DNA of 43,614 bases. Source: Pseudomonadota bacterium. Lineage in GTDB: Bacteria > Desulfobacterota > Desulfovibrionia > Desulfovibrionales > Desulfovibrionaceae. Position 1 is the first letter of the stretch, and the number at the start of each line of letters is the position of its first letter. Position numbers and translations under genes: made by a program. Shown here piece after piece: positions 14,192 through 23,800 of the stretch. Under the pieces are notes generated by a model, which saw only the letters and a list, made by a program, of their open reading frames with translations, did no database searches and was not told the origin of the DNA. The DNA is taken from NCBI GenBank assembly GCA_023411815.1, contig JAEYOJ010000029.1:1-43614 (forward strand), read 5' to 3'.

Positions 14192-17100
14192 ATGAGCTAC
14201 GAACCAGTGGACCTGCTTTGGGTTCTGATGGCGGCCTCGCTGGTGTTCCTCATGCAAGCCGGGTTCATGTGCCTCGAATCCGGCCTCACGCGCACGAAGA
14301 ACAGCATCAACGTGGCTATCAAGAATCTGGCCGACTTCGTCATATCCGTCTTCACCTTCTGGGCCGTCGGCTACGGGCTCATGTTCGGTGCGAGCTGGGC
14401 CGGCTTGCTGGGCTGGAGCCAGTTCCGGCTGCCTCTGGACGGCGACCCGTGGCTGGCCGCGTTCTTTTTCTTCCAGGCCATGTTCTGCGGCACGGCCACG
14501 ACCATCTTCTCGGGCGCCGTGGCCGAGCGCATGCGTTTCTCGGCCTATGTACTGGCCGCGTTCATCGTCTCCGCCGTCATCTATCCGCTGTTCGGCCATT
14601 GGGCCTGGGGCGGGCTCGAGCGCGGGGAGTTCACGGGCTGGCTGGGGGGCATGGGCTTCGTGGATTTCGCCGGCTCCACCGTGGTGCATTCCGTGGGCGG
14701 CTGGGTCGCGCTGGCCGCGCTGCTCATCGTCGGCCCAAGGCAGGACCGTTTCGACGCCCAGGGCCGGCCCAGGGAAGTCACGGCCTCGAACCTGCCCCTG
14801 TCCGTGCTCGGGGCCATGCTCCTGTGGTTCGGCTGGTTCGGCTTCAACGGCGGCAGCACCTTGGCCCTGACCTCCGACGTCCCGCTCATCATCGCCCGCA
14901 CGACTCTGGCCGCGGCCATGGGCGGCCTGTCCTGCCTGACGCTGGGCTGGCTGCTGACTTCCGTGCCCAAGGTGACCTGGCTCATCAACGGCGTGCTGGG
15001 AGGCCTGGTGGCCATCACGGCCGGCTGCCACGTCGTGAACGCCACGGGCGCGGCCATCATCGGCCTGGTGGCCGGACCGGTCTGCCTGGCTTCGGAACGG
15101 CTGCTTGAGCGCCTGCGCATCGACGACGCCATCGGGGCCGTGCCCGTGCACCTGGCTTGCGGCATCTGGGGCACCCTGGCCGTGGCACTGTTGGGAGACC
15201 TGGAGCTCATCGGCACGGGCCTGACCAGACTAGGCCAGCTCCAGGTTCAAGCCGTGGGCATCGTCGCCGCCTGCGGCGTTTCCTTCCTGCTGACCTACCT
15301 GCTCCTGCGGATCGTGAACCGCATGCACCCGCTGCGGGTTTCGCCCGACGATGAAACCATGGGCCTGAACATTTCCGAGCACGGCGCGCGCAACGACCTG
15401 GCCGACCTGTTCATGGCCATGGACCGGCAGGCCTCCACGGGCGACCTGTCCCTGCGCGTGCCCGAGGAGCCGTTCAGCGAGGCCGGGCTCATCGCCCGTC
15501 GCTACAACCGGGTCATGGACGCCCTGGAGTCCGCCGTGGCCAAGACCGAGGCCATAGTGCGCTCGGCTGCCGACGCCATCGTGACCTTCGGACGCGACTC
15601 GCTGCTGGTCATAAGCTGCAATCCGGCGGCCGAGGCGGCCTTCGGCTACGGCCGGGGAGCCCTGGTCGGCAAACCGCTGTCCACCATCCTCGGCGGCAGC
15701 GGCGGCGGGCTTGTGCGCGACCTCCTGGATGGACGCGGCATGGAAGTGCTCTGCCTCCGGGCTGACGGCAGCCGCTTCCCGGCCGAGGCCGTGGTTACCG
15801 AAGCGGCCGCGGGCCGCGAGCGCTTCTGCATCGGCACGTTCCGGGACATCACCGAGCGCCGCCGCGCGGACGAGATCCTGCGCTCTTCCAGGACCATGTA
15901 CAAGACGCTCTTCGAGAACTCGGGCACGGCCCTGTTCGTGGCCGAGGCCGACGGAGGCATCTGCCTGGTCAACAGCGAGTTCGAAACAATGTCGGGCTAC
16001 GGCCGGGACGAAATCGAAGCGCTCATGACCTACCGCTACTTCTTCACGGGCGAAGCGCTGGAAGGCGTGGAGCGCTGCCACGGCCTGTTCCGCGAGGGCG
16101 TCCGCCGCGCGCCCCAGTCCTTCGAGAGCGTGTTCAACGACCGCAAGGGCGGGACCAGGCCCGTATACGTCACGATTTCCATCTTTCCCGGCACGAGCAG
16201 GGCGCTCTTCTCGCTCATGGACCTGTCGGACGTGAAGCAGGCCGAACAGGCCCTGGTGGAGCAGCGGGCCTTCTTCCAGGAGCTGTTCGAACGCTCGCCC
16301 CTGGGCATCATGCTCCTGGACACCGAGGGGCGGATCCTCAACGTCAACAGAGGCCTGGAGCGGCTGTTCGGCTACGGGCGCGAGGAGCTGCGCGGCCACT
16401 TCAGCCGGTCGGCCCTGGTGCCCGAGGAACGGGCCATGGAGGCCGACAACTTCTTCCGCCTGGTCGTCGCGGGCCGGCCCTTCCAGTCCGAGACCTGGCG
16501 CAAGCACAAGAACGGCGAGCTCATTCCCGTGTCCATCGTGGGCTACCCCGTGCTCATGGAGGGCAAGATCAAGGGCGTCTACAGCATCTTCTCCGACATT
16601 TCGGAGCGCAAGGCCTTCGAGGAGCAGCTCACGCACCAGGCCTTCCACGACGCCCTGACCGGCCTGCCCAACCGCATGCTCTTCCACGAGCGGCTGGAGC
16701 GCGCCCTGGAACGCTCCAAGCGCCGCCCGGACTACCGCTTCGCCGTGCTGCTGGTGGACCTGGACCGCTTCAAGTGGGTCAACGACTCCCTGGGCCACAT
16801 GGCCGGCGACGAGCTGCTCGTGGGCATATCCAGGCGCATGGAGTGCTGCCTGCGCAGCATGGACACCGTGGCCCGCCTGGGCGGCGACGAGTTCGGCGTG
16901 CTCCTGGAGGAGTTCGGCAACCATCGCGAGGTCGTCCAGATCACCAAGCGCATCCTGAACGTCATCGAGGAGCCCTTCACGGTGGAGGGAACCACGGTCT
17001 TCACCAGTGCGAGCATCGGCATGGTGCTGCGCACGCGCGAGTACGAGTGCGCCGAGGTCCTGCTGCGCGACGCTGACATCGCCATGTACCGCGCCAAGGA

Positions 17101-17941
17101 GCTGGGCAAGGCCCGCTTCAAGGTCTTCAACCGGCTCATGCACGACAATGCCGTGCGCGTGCTGCGCCTGGAGACCGAGCTGCGCCATGCCGTGCAGAAC
17201 GACGAGCTGCGCGTGCACTACCAGCCCATCGTCTCCGTGCTCAGCGGGCGGCTGGAGGGCTTCGAGGCCCTGGCGCGCTGGGAGCACCCCGAGCGGGGCC
17301 TGGTTCAGCCGGCGGAATTCATTCCCCTTGCCGAGGAGACCGGGCTCATCGTGTCGCTGGGCAAGTGGGTCCTGGCCGAGGCCTGCGGGCAACTGGCCCG
17401 CTGGGACGCCGAATGCCCCGAGGCCCGCGGGCTGGACATGAGCGTGAACATTTCGAGCAAACAGCTCATGCAGGAGGATCTGGTGCCCTTCATCCAGGGC
17501 GTGCTGCGCGAGACGGGCATCGCCTCGAGTCGGCTCAAGCTCGAGATCACCGAGAGCGTGGTCATGCAGGACGTCAAGGCCACGGTGGAAAAGCTCAACC
17601 AGCTCAAGGAGCTGGGCGTGTCCCTGGTCATCGACGACTTCGGCACGGGCTACTCCTCGCTGTCCTACCTGCAGCGTTTCCCCATCGATATGCTCAAGAT
17701 AGACCGCTCCTTCATCAGCGGCCTGGAGGAAGCCGGCGACAACCTGGAGATCATCCGCACCATCGTCTCCCTGGCCCGTAACATGGGCCTCGGCGTGGTG
17801 GCCGAGGGCGTGGAGATGGCCTCCCAGCTCCAGACCTTGCGCGACCTGGACTGCGACGAGGCGCAGGGCTTCATGTTCTCCCGGCCCGTGGCCCAGGAGG
17901 AGGCCAAGGCGCTCATCCTGCGCCTGTTGGCCAAGAACTGA
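14192..17941 (+). CDS. Amt ammonium transporter fused to PAS-PAS-PAS-GGDEF-EAL
   Basis: A 1249-residue membrane signalling protein. Residues 1-380 are an Amt/Mep/Rh channel domain with about eleven helices. Both pore histidines appear kept: GSTVVHSVGG near 170 and AVPVHLACGIWGTL near 320. A linker (about 385-450) leads to three PAS domains (about 450-565, 570-690 and 695-815). The GGDEF domain has an intact GGDEF at 897-901 and the EAL domain an intact EAL at 1025-1027, with DDFGTGYSSL following. It could therefore make and/or break c-di-GMP. Amt domains fused to kinases are known ammonium sensors, so ammonium-dependent c-di-GMP control is the natural inference. No glnK gene is adjacent. The ATG is preceded by GGGGTGAGGG. 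The gene is convergent with the amidotransferase. Confidence 0.93.
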   Translation: MSYEPVDLLWVLMAASLVFLMQAGFMCLESGLTRTKNSINVAIKNLADFVISVFTFWAVGYGLMFGASWAGLLGWSQFRLPLDGDPWLAAFFFFQAMFCGTATTIFSGAVAERMRFSAYVLAAFIVSAVIYPLFGHWAWGGLERGEFTGWLGGMGFVDFAGSTVVHSVGGWVALAALLIVGPRQDRFDAQGRPREVTASNLPLSVLGAMLLWFGWFGFNGGSTLALTSDVPLIIARTTLAAAMGGLSCLTLGWLLTSVPKVTWLINGVLGGLVAITAGCHVVNATGAAIIGLVAGPVCLASERLLERLRIDDAIGAVPVHLACGIWGTLAVALLGDLELIGTGLTRLGQLQVQAVGIVAACGVSFLLTYLLLRIVNRMHPLRVSPDDETMGLNISEHGARNDLADLFMAMDRQASTGDLSLRVPEEPFSEAGLIARRYNRVMDALESAVAKTEAIVRSAADAIVTFGRDSLLVISCNPAAEAAFGYGRGALVGKPLSTILGGSGGGLVRDLLDGRGMEVLCLRADGSRFPAEAVVTEAAAGRERFCIGTFRDITERRRADEILRSSRTMYKTLFENSGTALFVAEADGGICLVNSEFETMSGYGRDEIEALMTYRYFFTGEALEGVERCHGLFREGVRRAPQSFESVFNDRKGGTRPVYVTISIFPGTSRALFSLMDLSDVKQAEQALVEQRAFFQELFERSPLGIMLLDTEGRILNVNRGLERLFGYGREELRGHFSRSALVPEERAMEADNFFRLVVAGRPFQSETWRKHKNGELIPVSIVGYPVLMEGKIKGVYSIFSDISERKAFEEQLTHQAFHDALTGLPNRMLFHERLERALERSKRRPDYRFAVLLVDLDRFKWVNDSLGHMAGDELLVGISRRMECCLRSMDTVARLGGDEFGVLLEEFGNHREVVQITKRILNVIEEPFTVEGTTVFTSASIGMVLRTREYECAEVLLRDADIAMYRAKELGKARFKVFNRLMHDNAVRVLRLETELRHAVQNDELRVHYQPIVSVLSGRLEGFEALARWEHPERGLVQPAEFIPLAEETGLIVSLGKWVLAEACGQLARWDAECPEARGLDMSVNISSKQLMQEDLVPFIQGVLRETGIASSRLKLEITESVVMQDVKATVEKLNQLKELGVSLVIDDFGTGYSSLSYLQRFPIDMLKIDRSFISGLEEAGDNLEIIRTIVSLARNMGLGVVAEGVEMASQLQTLRDLDCDEAQGFMFSRPVAQEEAKALILRLLAKN

Positions 17942-17983
17942 GCGGGAAGGCGCGTCGGGTTGCACACACGAGGAGCGGGTTCG

Positions 17984-18787
17984 TCAGCCGCCCGCCCGTT
18001 GGACGGCCTGCCGCATCAGGGCTCGGAAGATGTTCTGCTGGCTGGCGATCTGGGGCATGAACTCCGGATGCCACTGCACGCCCAGGACCATGGGCTGGCG
18101 CGTGTGCTCAATGGCCTGCACGACGCCCGAGGGTTCGCGTCCCACGATGCGCAGATCGCTGCCCAGCTCCTTCACGGCCTGATTGTGCAAGGCGTTGACC
18201 TTGACCGAGGTTGCGCCGAGGATTTCCGCCAGGCGCGAGCCGGGCTCCAGCAGCACCTCCTTGCGTGGAAAGACCGTGCGCACCTGCGGATTCTCGATGT
18301 AGAAGGCCGACAGTTCCTGATGCAGGCTGCCGCCGAGCCCTATGTTGAGCAGCTGGGCGCCGCGGCAGATGCCCAGGACCGGAATCCCGCGCAGCAGGGC
18401 CGAGCCGAGCATCTCCAGCTCCAGCTCGTCGCGGTCGCGGTCCACTGACGGGGCCCGCCGGGTGCTGAGGATCAGGCGCAGGAGCCACAGGAGCGGGAAG
18501 AGCACTATGTTGAGCCAGCGCCGCCACCAGACCCGCTCGCTCCTCTGCTCGCGGATGGACTCCTCCAGCTCCAGCCGCTCCTGGCCGTAATGGCGCGGAT
18601 CGACATCCGAGCCGCCGCCGATGACCAGCGCATCCAGGCCCAAGGGACTGCGCCGCCGGGAGGGCGTGATGCGGCAGGCCCGCCCGCCGGCGCGGCGGAC
18701 GGCCAGCCACGTGCACAGCCAGGCCGCCAGGCCGCCCTTGTCCGGGCCGGTCACGCCCACCAGCGGCCTTCTCTTCAGCGCAGCCAT
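17984..18787 (-). CDS. Peptidase C26 / class I glutamine amidotransferase-like hydrolase
   Basis: A 267-residue relative of gamma-glutamyl-GABA hydrolase (PuuD) and gamma-glutamyl hydrolases. The catalytic triad is visible: Cys141 in GICRGAQLLN, His240 and Glu242 in GVQWHPE. IGGGSDVDP near residue 56 is the family substrate loop. Unusually, residues 82-108 (WWRRWLNIVLFPLLWLLRLIL) form a strongly hydrophobic basic-flanked insertion between the first strand block and the nucleophile elbow, which may tether the enzyme to the membrane. Its start (ATG at 18787) overlaps the end of the amidoligase gene by 13 bases, so the two are translated together. It probably removes or transfers gamma-glutamyl amide groups made by that partner; the substrate is unknown. 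Confidence 0.85.
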   Translation of the reverse strand: MAALKRRPLVGVTGPDKGGLAAWLCTWLAVRRAGGRACRITPSRRRSPLGLDALVIGGGSDVDPRHYGQERLELEESIREQRSERVWWRRWLNIVLFPLLWLLRLILSTRRAPSVDRDRDELELEMLGSALLRGIPVLGICRGAQLLNIGLGGSLHQELSAFYIENPQVRTVFPRKEVLLEPGSRLAEILGATSVKVNALHNQAVKELGSDLRIVGREPSGVVQAIEHTRQPMVLGVQWHPEFMPQIASQQNIFRALMRQAVQRAGG

Positions 18788-19767
18788 CGGCGCACCCTCT
18801 CGACCCAGTCCGGAGTCAGCAGGTTCCTGGGAAAACCCGGACGGCTGACGTACTCGCGTCCCATGGCCGCCAGCTTGCCCTTGTCCTCGGCCAGCCGTTC
18901 CACGCCCACCCAGTGCGCCCACTCGTCGGCCACTCTCCACTCGGGGTCGTCCAGGCGGCAGTTGGGCAGGCGGTAGTGCGCGGCCGGCCTGGGCTTGATG
19001 AGATGCCCTTCCACCGGATACCGCCGCACCAGCTCGCAATCGAGGCGGCAGAACAGCGGCAGCAGATCCAGGGAACGGTTGCGCGTGGGATTCGCCTCCA
19101 GGTAGTCCCGCATGAGCGCGTGCAGTTCCGGCTGGTACTCCGGGTCCACGACCCCGGCCCTGTAGCCGTGCGGGAACTCCTCGATGAACGGCGTGACGCG
19201 CCGGCTCAGGTCGATGTCCGACTCCTCGGCGATCCATTCCTCCAGGAGCAGGTAGGCCTTGAGCAAATCGAGGATGGTCTTGCGCTCCAGGTCAGGCAGC
19301 TCGACATTGAAGTGCAGCCCGAAGGCGTACAGGAGAGATTCGTCCGTGCCTTCGGCCCCACGCCCGCGCAGAGCCTCCCTCAGCTCCTCGACGCTGTCCA
19401 GCTCGGACAAGGGGATGGGCGGGGTGACGACCTCGTAGGGAATGACCGTGGCCGCAACCCGTTCCAGGACGTTTTCCACCAGCTCGCCCGTGCCCAGCTC
19501 GTGCAGATGGATGCCGATTTTGTCCAGCAGCCTGAGGTAGCGCTCCTGCTTGAAGATGGACGAATCCAGCTCCACGCCGAAGGTCCCGTGGCGGGTCCCC
19601 TCGATCTTGTGCAGGAAACGGTTCTCCGACCTGGCTGTGCCGCCGTAGACCTCCCGCACCGCGTCGATGATCTCCGGAAAGCCCAGACCGGCGAACTCGA
19701 ATTCCACTCCCACCCGGCGTTCAGGGCCATCCAGCGTATGGATTCTTGGGGGCATGGCGAAGGGCAT
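18775..19767 (-). CDS. Amidoligase-family (ATP-grasp-like) enzyme
   Basis: A 330-residue protein matching the amidoligase_2 family, predicted ATP-dependent enzymes that form amide bonds on peptides or metabolites. Telling features are GVEFEFAGL (residues 20-28), FGVELDSS (near 63-70), YEVVTPPIPL (near 112-121), YAFGLHFNVELP (near 146-157), and the late KPRPAAHYRLPNCRLDDPEW block. Members often sit beside glutamine amidotransferase-like genes (Iyer and colleagues' analysis of amidoligases), and here the peptidase C26 gene overlaps its end. AGGAGG lies seven bases before the ATG and a candidate promoter is at 19853-19881. The acceptor and product are unknown. No export or peptide-precursor gene was found nearby. 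Confidence 0.85.
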   Translation of the reverse strand: MPFAMPPRIHTLDGPERRVGVEFEFAGLGFPEIIDAVREVYGGTARSENRFLHKIEGTRHGTFGVELDSSIFKQERYLRLLDKIGIHLHELGTGELVENVLERVAATVIPYEVVTPPIPLSELDSVEELREALRGRGAEGTDESLLYAFGLHFNVELPDLERKTILDLLKAYLLLEEWIAEESDIDLSRRVTPFIEEFPHGYRAGVVDPEYQPELHALMRDYLEANPTRNRSLDLLPLFCRLDCELVRRYPVEGHLIKPRPAAHYRLPNCRLDDPEWRVADEWAHWVGVERLAEDKGKLAAMGREYVSRPGFPRNLLTPDWVERVRRWLR

Positions 19768-19852
19768 GCGGCCTCCTGGCTTGCTCGTGCCGCGATCGGG
19801 CAGCCGGTCTGGCCAGTCTGGTTGGCCTGGCCGGCTCGGGCGGCAGTGGACC

Positions 19853-19881
19853 AGGATAGCATCGCAGGCGGGCCGGGTCAG
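19853..19881 (-). promoter_or_regulatory. Candidate sigma-70 promoter of the amidoligase operon
   Basis: On the minus strand CTGACC (19881-19876), 17 bases, TATCCT (19858-19853), about 86 bases before the ATG. It would make the amidoligase/C26 pair a separate unit from the upstream HTH gene. Confidence 0.45.
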
Positions 19882-19924
19882 CCCATTGTTTGGTCAATGC
19901 GCGTGTGGCGGGGACAGGTGAAGC

Positions 19925-20794
19925 TCAGGCGAAGTCCCGGCCGATCTGCCGGAAGAGTTCGTAGACGAAGAAGGGCGGCATGGCCTGGCCGTCGAAGCAC
20001 AGGTCCACGAGCCTGGCCACGAGGTTGCCCTTGGGTGTGGCGAAGCGCTCCACGTCCACGTGATGGCTCTTGCTGCGGCCCGTGGCCGGGGCGGTTTCAC
20101 GGATGAGCAGACGCCAGCCGGCGCCGCCGGAGCGCCGCCAGCTCGTGTCCACGTCCGTGCGGCCGCCGGCGTTTTTATGAATGATATAAACGAAGTCGCG
20201 CAGGCTGAAATGCTGGCTGGTCTGTTTGTCGGTAACGCCCAGGAATTCGCCCTGCTCGGAGCGGAACACCAGGGGCAGGCGAAGAAAGTCCGGCGAGGGC
20301 CCTTGCAGCGCCTCCAGTTCGCTCAGGCGCGCTTCAAGCTGCTCCTGCCGCTCCAGGCTCTCCTGGCGATCCCGGCTCAACTGGCCCACCTGCCCGGCCA
20401 GCCGCGCGGCCTCCTGCCTCACGGCCCCCAGCTCCTCGGCAAGCCTGCGCAGCTCGGCGGACAGCTCCTCGACGCGCCTGTCGGCTGCTGCCCGGGACGC
20501 GTCGTGAGCAACCCCCTGAATGATCTCCGGGGCGATTTCAGGCCGGCTGACTTCGCCAAGTCCGCCCGGCCCGGCTCCGGTCAACCGCTTCCTGATCTCG
20601 GCGGCGTCCAGGCCCTGCTGGCAGAGGTCGGCGATGCGCCGCAGCGGCTCGGCAGTATGTTCCGGATAACGTGTCACGCGGCCGACGCGCCTGCCCGCAA
20701 AGAACTCCGGGAAGCTCTTCACGTGGCGCCGCGCCGTGTCCCTGGCCATCCCTGCCGCCTTGGCCAGTTCGCTTATGAGCAGATATTTATCCAC
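19925..20794 (-). CDS. HTH/coiled-coil protein, function unknown
   Basis: A 289-residue protein starting at GTG. Residues 4-45 form a helix-turn-helix (LLISELAKAAGMARDTARRHV) followed by a wing-like FAGRRVGRVTRYPEHT, similar to MerR-type N-termini; residues about 55-70 continue the helical region. A coiled coil runs from about 105 to 155 (RVEELSAELRRLAEELG onward). The C-terminal third (about 160-289) is a compact domain I do not recognise, with LPLVFRSEQGEFLGVTDKQ and WRLLIRETAPATG. It begins 90 bases after the stop of the helicase-exonuclease gene on the same strand and is probably in the same operon, which suggests a repair- or phage-linked regulator, but this is inference. Confidence 0.65.
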   Translation of the reverse strand: MDKYLLISELAKAAGMARDTARRHVKSFPEFFAGRRVGRVTRYPEHTAEPLRRIADLCQQGLDAAEIRKRLTGAGPGGLGEVSRPEIAPEIIQGVAHDASRAAADRRVEELSAELRRLAEELGAVRQEAARLAGQVGQLSRDRQESLERQEQLEARLSELEALQGPSPDFLRLPLVFRSEQGEFLGVTDKQTSQHFSLRDFVYIIHKNAGGRTDVDTSWRRSGGAGWRLLIRETAPATGRSKSHHVDVERFATPKGNLVARLVDLCFDGQAMPPFFVYELFRQIGRDFA

Positions 20795-20884
20795 GCCGTC
20801 GCCCCTGCATGCCCCGTGCCGGACATCGGCCTCCGGGACTTGCGGATTGTGGTGGATTTCCTCGCAAATATCCAGATCCGGGCG

Positions 20885-23800
20885 CTATACCCCGCCGGCC
20901 CAGTCCACCGGCAGGCGCACCAGGCTGCCGGCTTTGTTTTTGAACAGCAGGTGCCCCTTGTCCCGGCCGAACAGGTACAGGTCGCGGGTGATGCGCACGT
21001 CGGCCCGGCAGTATTCGGCGATAAGCTCCACCCGTCCTTCCTTCCACCAGGCCAGGGCCTGCAGGCCGTCCGCGCTCTTGCCCACGCCCAGCGTGGCCGA
21101 GGCCAAATGGTCCAGGGCCAGCCGGTAGCCCAGCCGCCGCTTGACGTGCTCCAGCATGTCCAGGGTCTTTAGCCGCAGGAAGTCATACTCCACGCAGCCC
21201 GAGAGCACCGCGTAGTCGAAGCGGCGGATGTTGAAGCCCACCACCAGCTCCACGCCGTCCAGCAGCTCGCACAGGCCGCCCAGCTCGTCCTGCCCGAACG
21301 TGTGGAATTCGTCCGAGGCCGAATCATAGGCCACGGCCACGCTCACGCCCATGTCCCGCGCCCTGTGCCAGCCGCCGACCTCGGCGGCCGAGCGGCGCGT
21401 CTCCACGTCGAGGACCACGAAACGTGAAAGCGAATGCGAAGGCGAACCGGGGGCGCCGCCCCCGGACCCCTGCCGGGGGAACTCGTCCCCCCGGACCCCC
21501 CGCTGTGCGGCAGGCGGGCGCTGTTCGGATGGACCGGGAGACGCCTCGAAGGCGGTCGGGGATGCGGCGGCGTCTTCGCCGGTCAAAGCCCCGGCGAACC
21601 CGCCGCCGCGTTCGCCGGTCGGCCTGCGGCCGACAAGGGAAGAGCCATTTGCCGGAGCGATGAGGCCCGAGTCTTCGAGGGCCTCATCGCTCCGGAACAT
21701 CGCGGGTCCAGGGGGGCGTCCCCCCTGGTGGGTGGGGTTCGGGGAGGGCAACGCCCTCCCCGATTCTCCACAAAGCAACTTAAGTACGAACGCCGCAGCG
21801 TCTTTCGAAATAGGCCTGTTGCCGGAGCCGCATTTGGGCGAGTGAACGCAGGACGGGCAGCCCAGTTCGCAGGGGCATTCGCGCACCACGGCCAGGGTTT
21901 TGACCAGCAGTTCCTCGGCCTTGGTGAAGGCCAGGCGCGACAGGCCCACCCCGCCGGGCGCTCCGTCGTAGACGAACACGGCAGCCGAGTTGACCTGCGG
22001 ATGGAAGGGTATGGAGATGCCGCCCAGGTCGTTGCGGTCGCACATGACCAGGAGCGGCAGGATGCCGATGGCCGCGTGCTCCACTGCGTGGATGCCGCCC
22101 ATGAAGTGGTGGCGTTCTTCCTCGGCGGCGGCCTGGACTTCCGGTGGAATTTCGATCCACAGGCCGTCGGTTTCAAAGGACTGGGGCGGCAGATCCAGGG
22201 GCACGATGGTCAGCAGCTTTCCGTCGCTCGTGCGGCGTTTCTCGTAGCCGGTGATGGTCTCGGTGACGCGCAGCCGGCCGTGATGCACGCGGGTGTCGAG
22301 GACCTGACGCGCGCCGTGCACGCGCAGGATCTCGGTGGCTTTCTCGCCGCGCACGCGCGTGTAGTAGCCCACGCGGGCCTTGTGGGCCAGGGCGCGCCGG
22401 CCGGGCAAGTCCAGGCGGTCCACCACGTAGGTTTCGCCCCGGTGCAGGTAGACCGCGCCGTCGTGGGCCTCGCGGAAGGCGCGGTGCTCGTCGATCTGGC
22501 CGATGACCTGACCGTCGACCTCGATGACCATGGTGCCGCCGGCTCCGCGCAAATCCACCTCGCGGTGGGGCCGCTTGCGCCTGGAGTGCAGCTGGCGGCC
22601 GTCGGCCGACTGCAGGAGCAGGCCTTGTTGCAGCATGTCCTGGGCGACCTGGGCGATGCCTTCCTCCTGGAGCATGGGCTCGTCCATGCGCAGGGGCAGC
22701 TCGGCGGCGGCGCAGTCCAGGTGGCGGGTGACGATGACCGGGTTGGCCGGGTTTAGCACGGCGGATTCGGGCGGCCGGTTGAAGAAATCCTCGGGATGGC
22801 GCAGGAAATACTGATCCAGGGCGTCTTCCTGGGCGATGAGCACCACGGCGGATTCCTGCTGCTTGCGGCCCACACGGCCGCCGCGCTGCAGCGTGGCCAT
22901 GATCGTGCCGGGGTAGCCCACGAGGATGCACAGGTCCAGGGCGCCGATGTCGATGCCCAGCTCCAGAGCGCTGGTGGTCACCACGGCCAGCAGATCGCCG
23001 GAGGACATGCGCGCCTCGATGTCCCGGCGCTCCTCGGGCAGGAAGCCGGCGCGGTAGGCGCTGATGCGCTCCTTGAACTCGCCGGATTTCTCGGCGGCCC
23101 AGATGGCGATGAGTTCGGTCATCTTGCGCGACTGGCAGTAGACGATGGTGCGCAGGCCCCGCTCCAGAGCCTGTCGCAGCAGGCGGATAGCGGCCGTGGC
23201 GGCGCTGGCCGCAGGGTCCATGAACAGGAAGTGGCGTCGGCCCTGGGGCGCGCCGCTGTCGAGGATGACCTCGGCCTGCAGGCCCGTGAGCAGGTTGGCC
23301 AGCTCGCCGGGGTTGCCGATGGTCGCCGAGCAGAACACGAAGGTCGGCCGAGATCCGTAGTAGCGGCACATGCGCAGCATGCGCCGGAAGAGCATGGCCA
23401 TGTGCGAGCCCATGACCCCGCGATAGGTGTGCACCTCGTCCACCACGACGTGCGTGAGCCCGGCCCAGAAGGCGGCCCAGGTGGAGTGGTGGGGAAGGAG
23501 CGAGAGATGCAGCATCTCGGGATTGGTCAGCAGCACGCCGGGCGGCTCCTCGCGCAGCTTGCGGCGGCGGCGGTCGGGCGTGTCGCCGTCGTAGATGGCC
23601 GCGCCCGGGCGCACGTCGGGCGGCAGCAGGGCCGTCAGCTCGTTGAAGGAGCGCAGCTGGTCCTGGGCCAGAGCCTTGAGCGGGAACAGCCACAGGGCCT
23701 TGCTGTCGGGCATGACCAGGGACTGCTCGATGACCGGCAGGGTGTAAGTCAGCGACTTGCCGCTGGCCGTGGGCGTGGCCACGACCACATGGCGACCCGC

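Noticed and set aside
21440..21770. Insertion sequence or frameshift splitting the helicase-exonuclease gene
   Set aside because: The frame stays open across the region, no transposase is present, and both flanking domains are complete.
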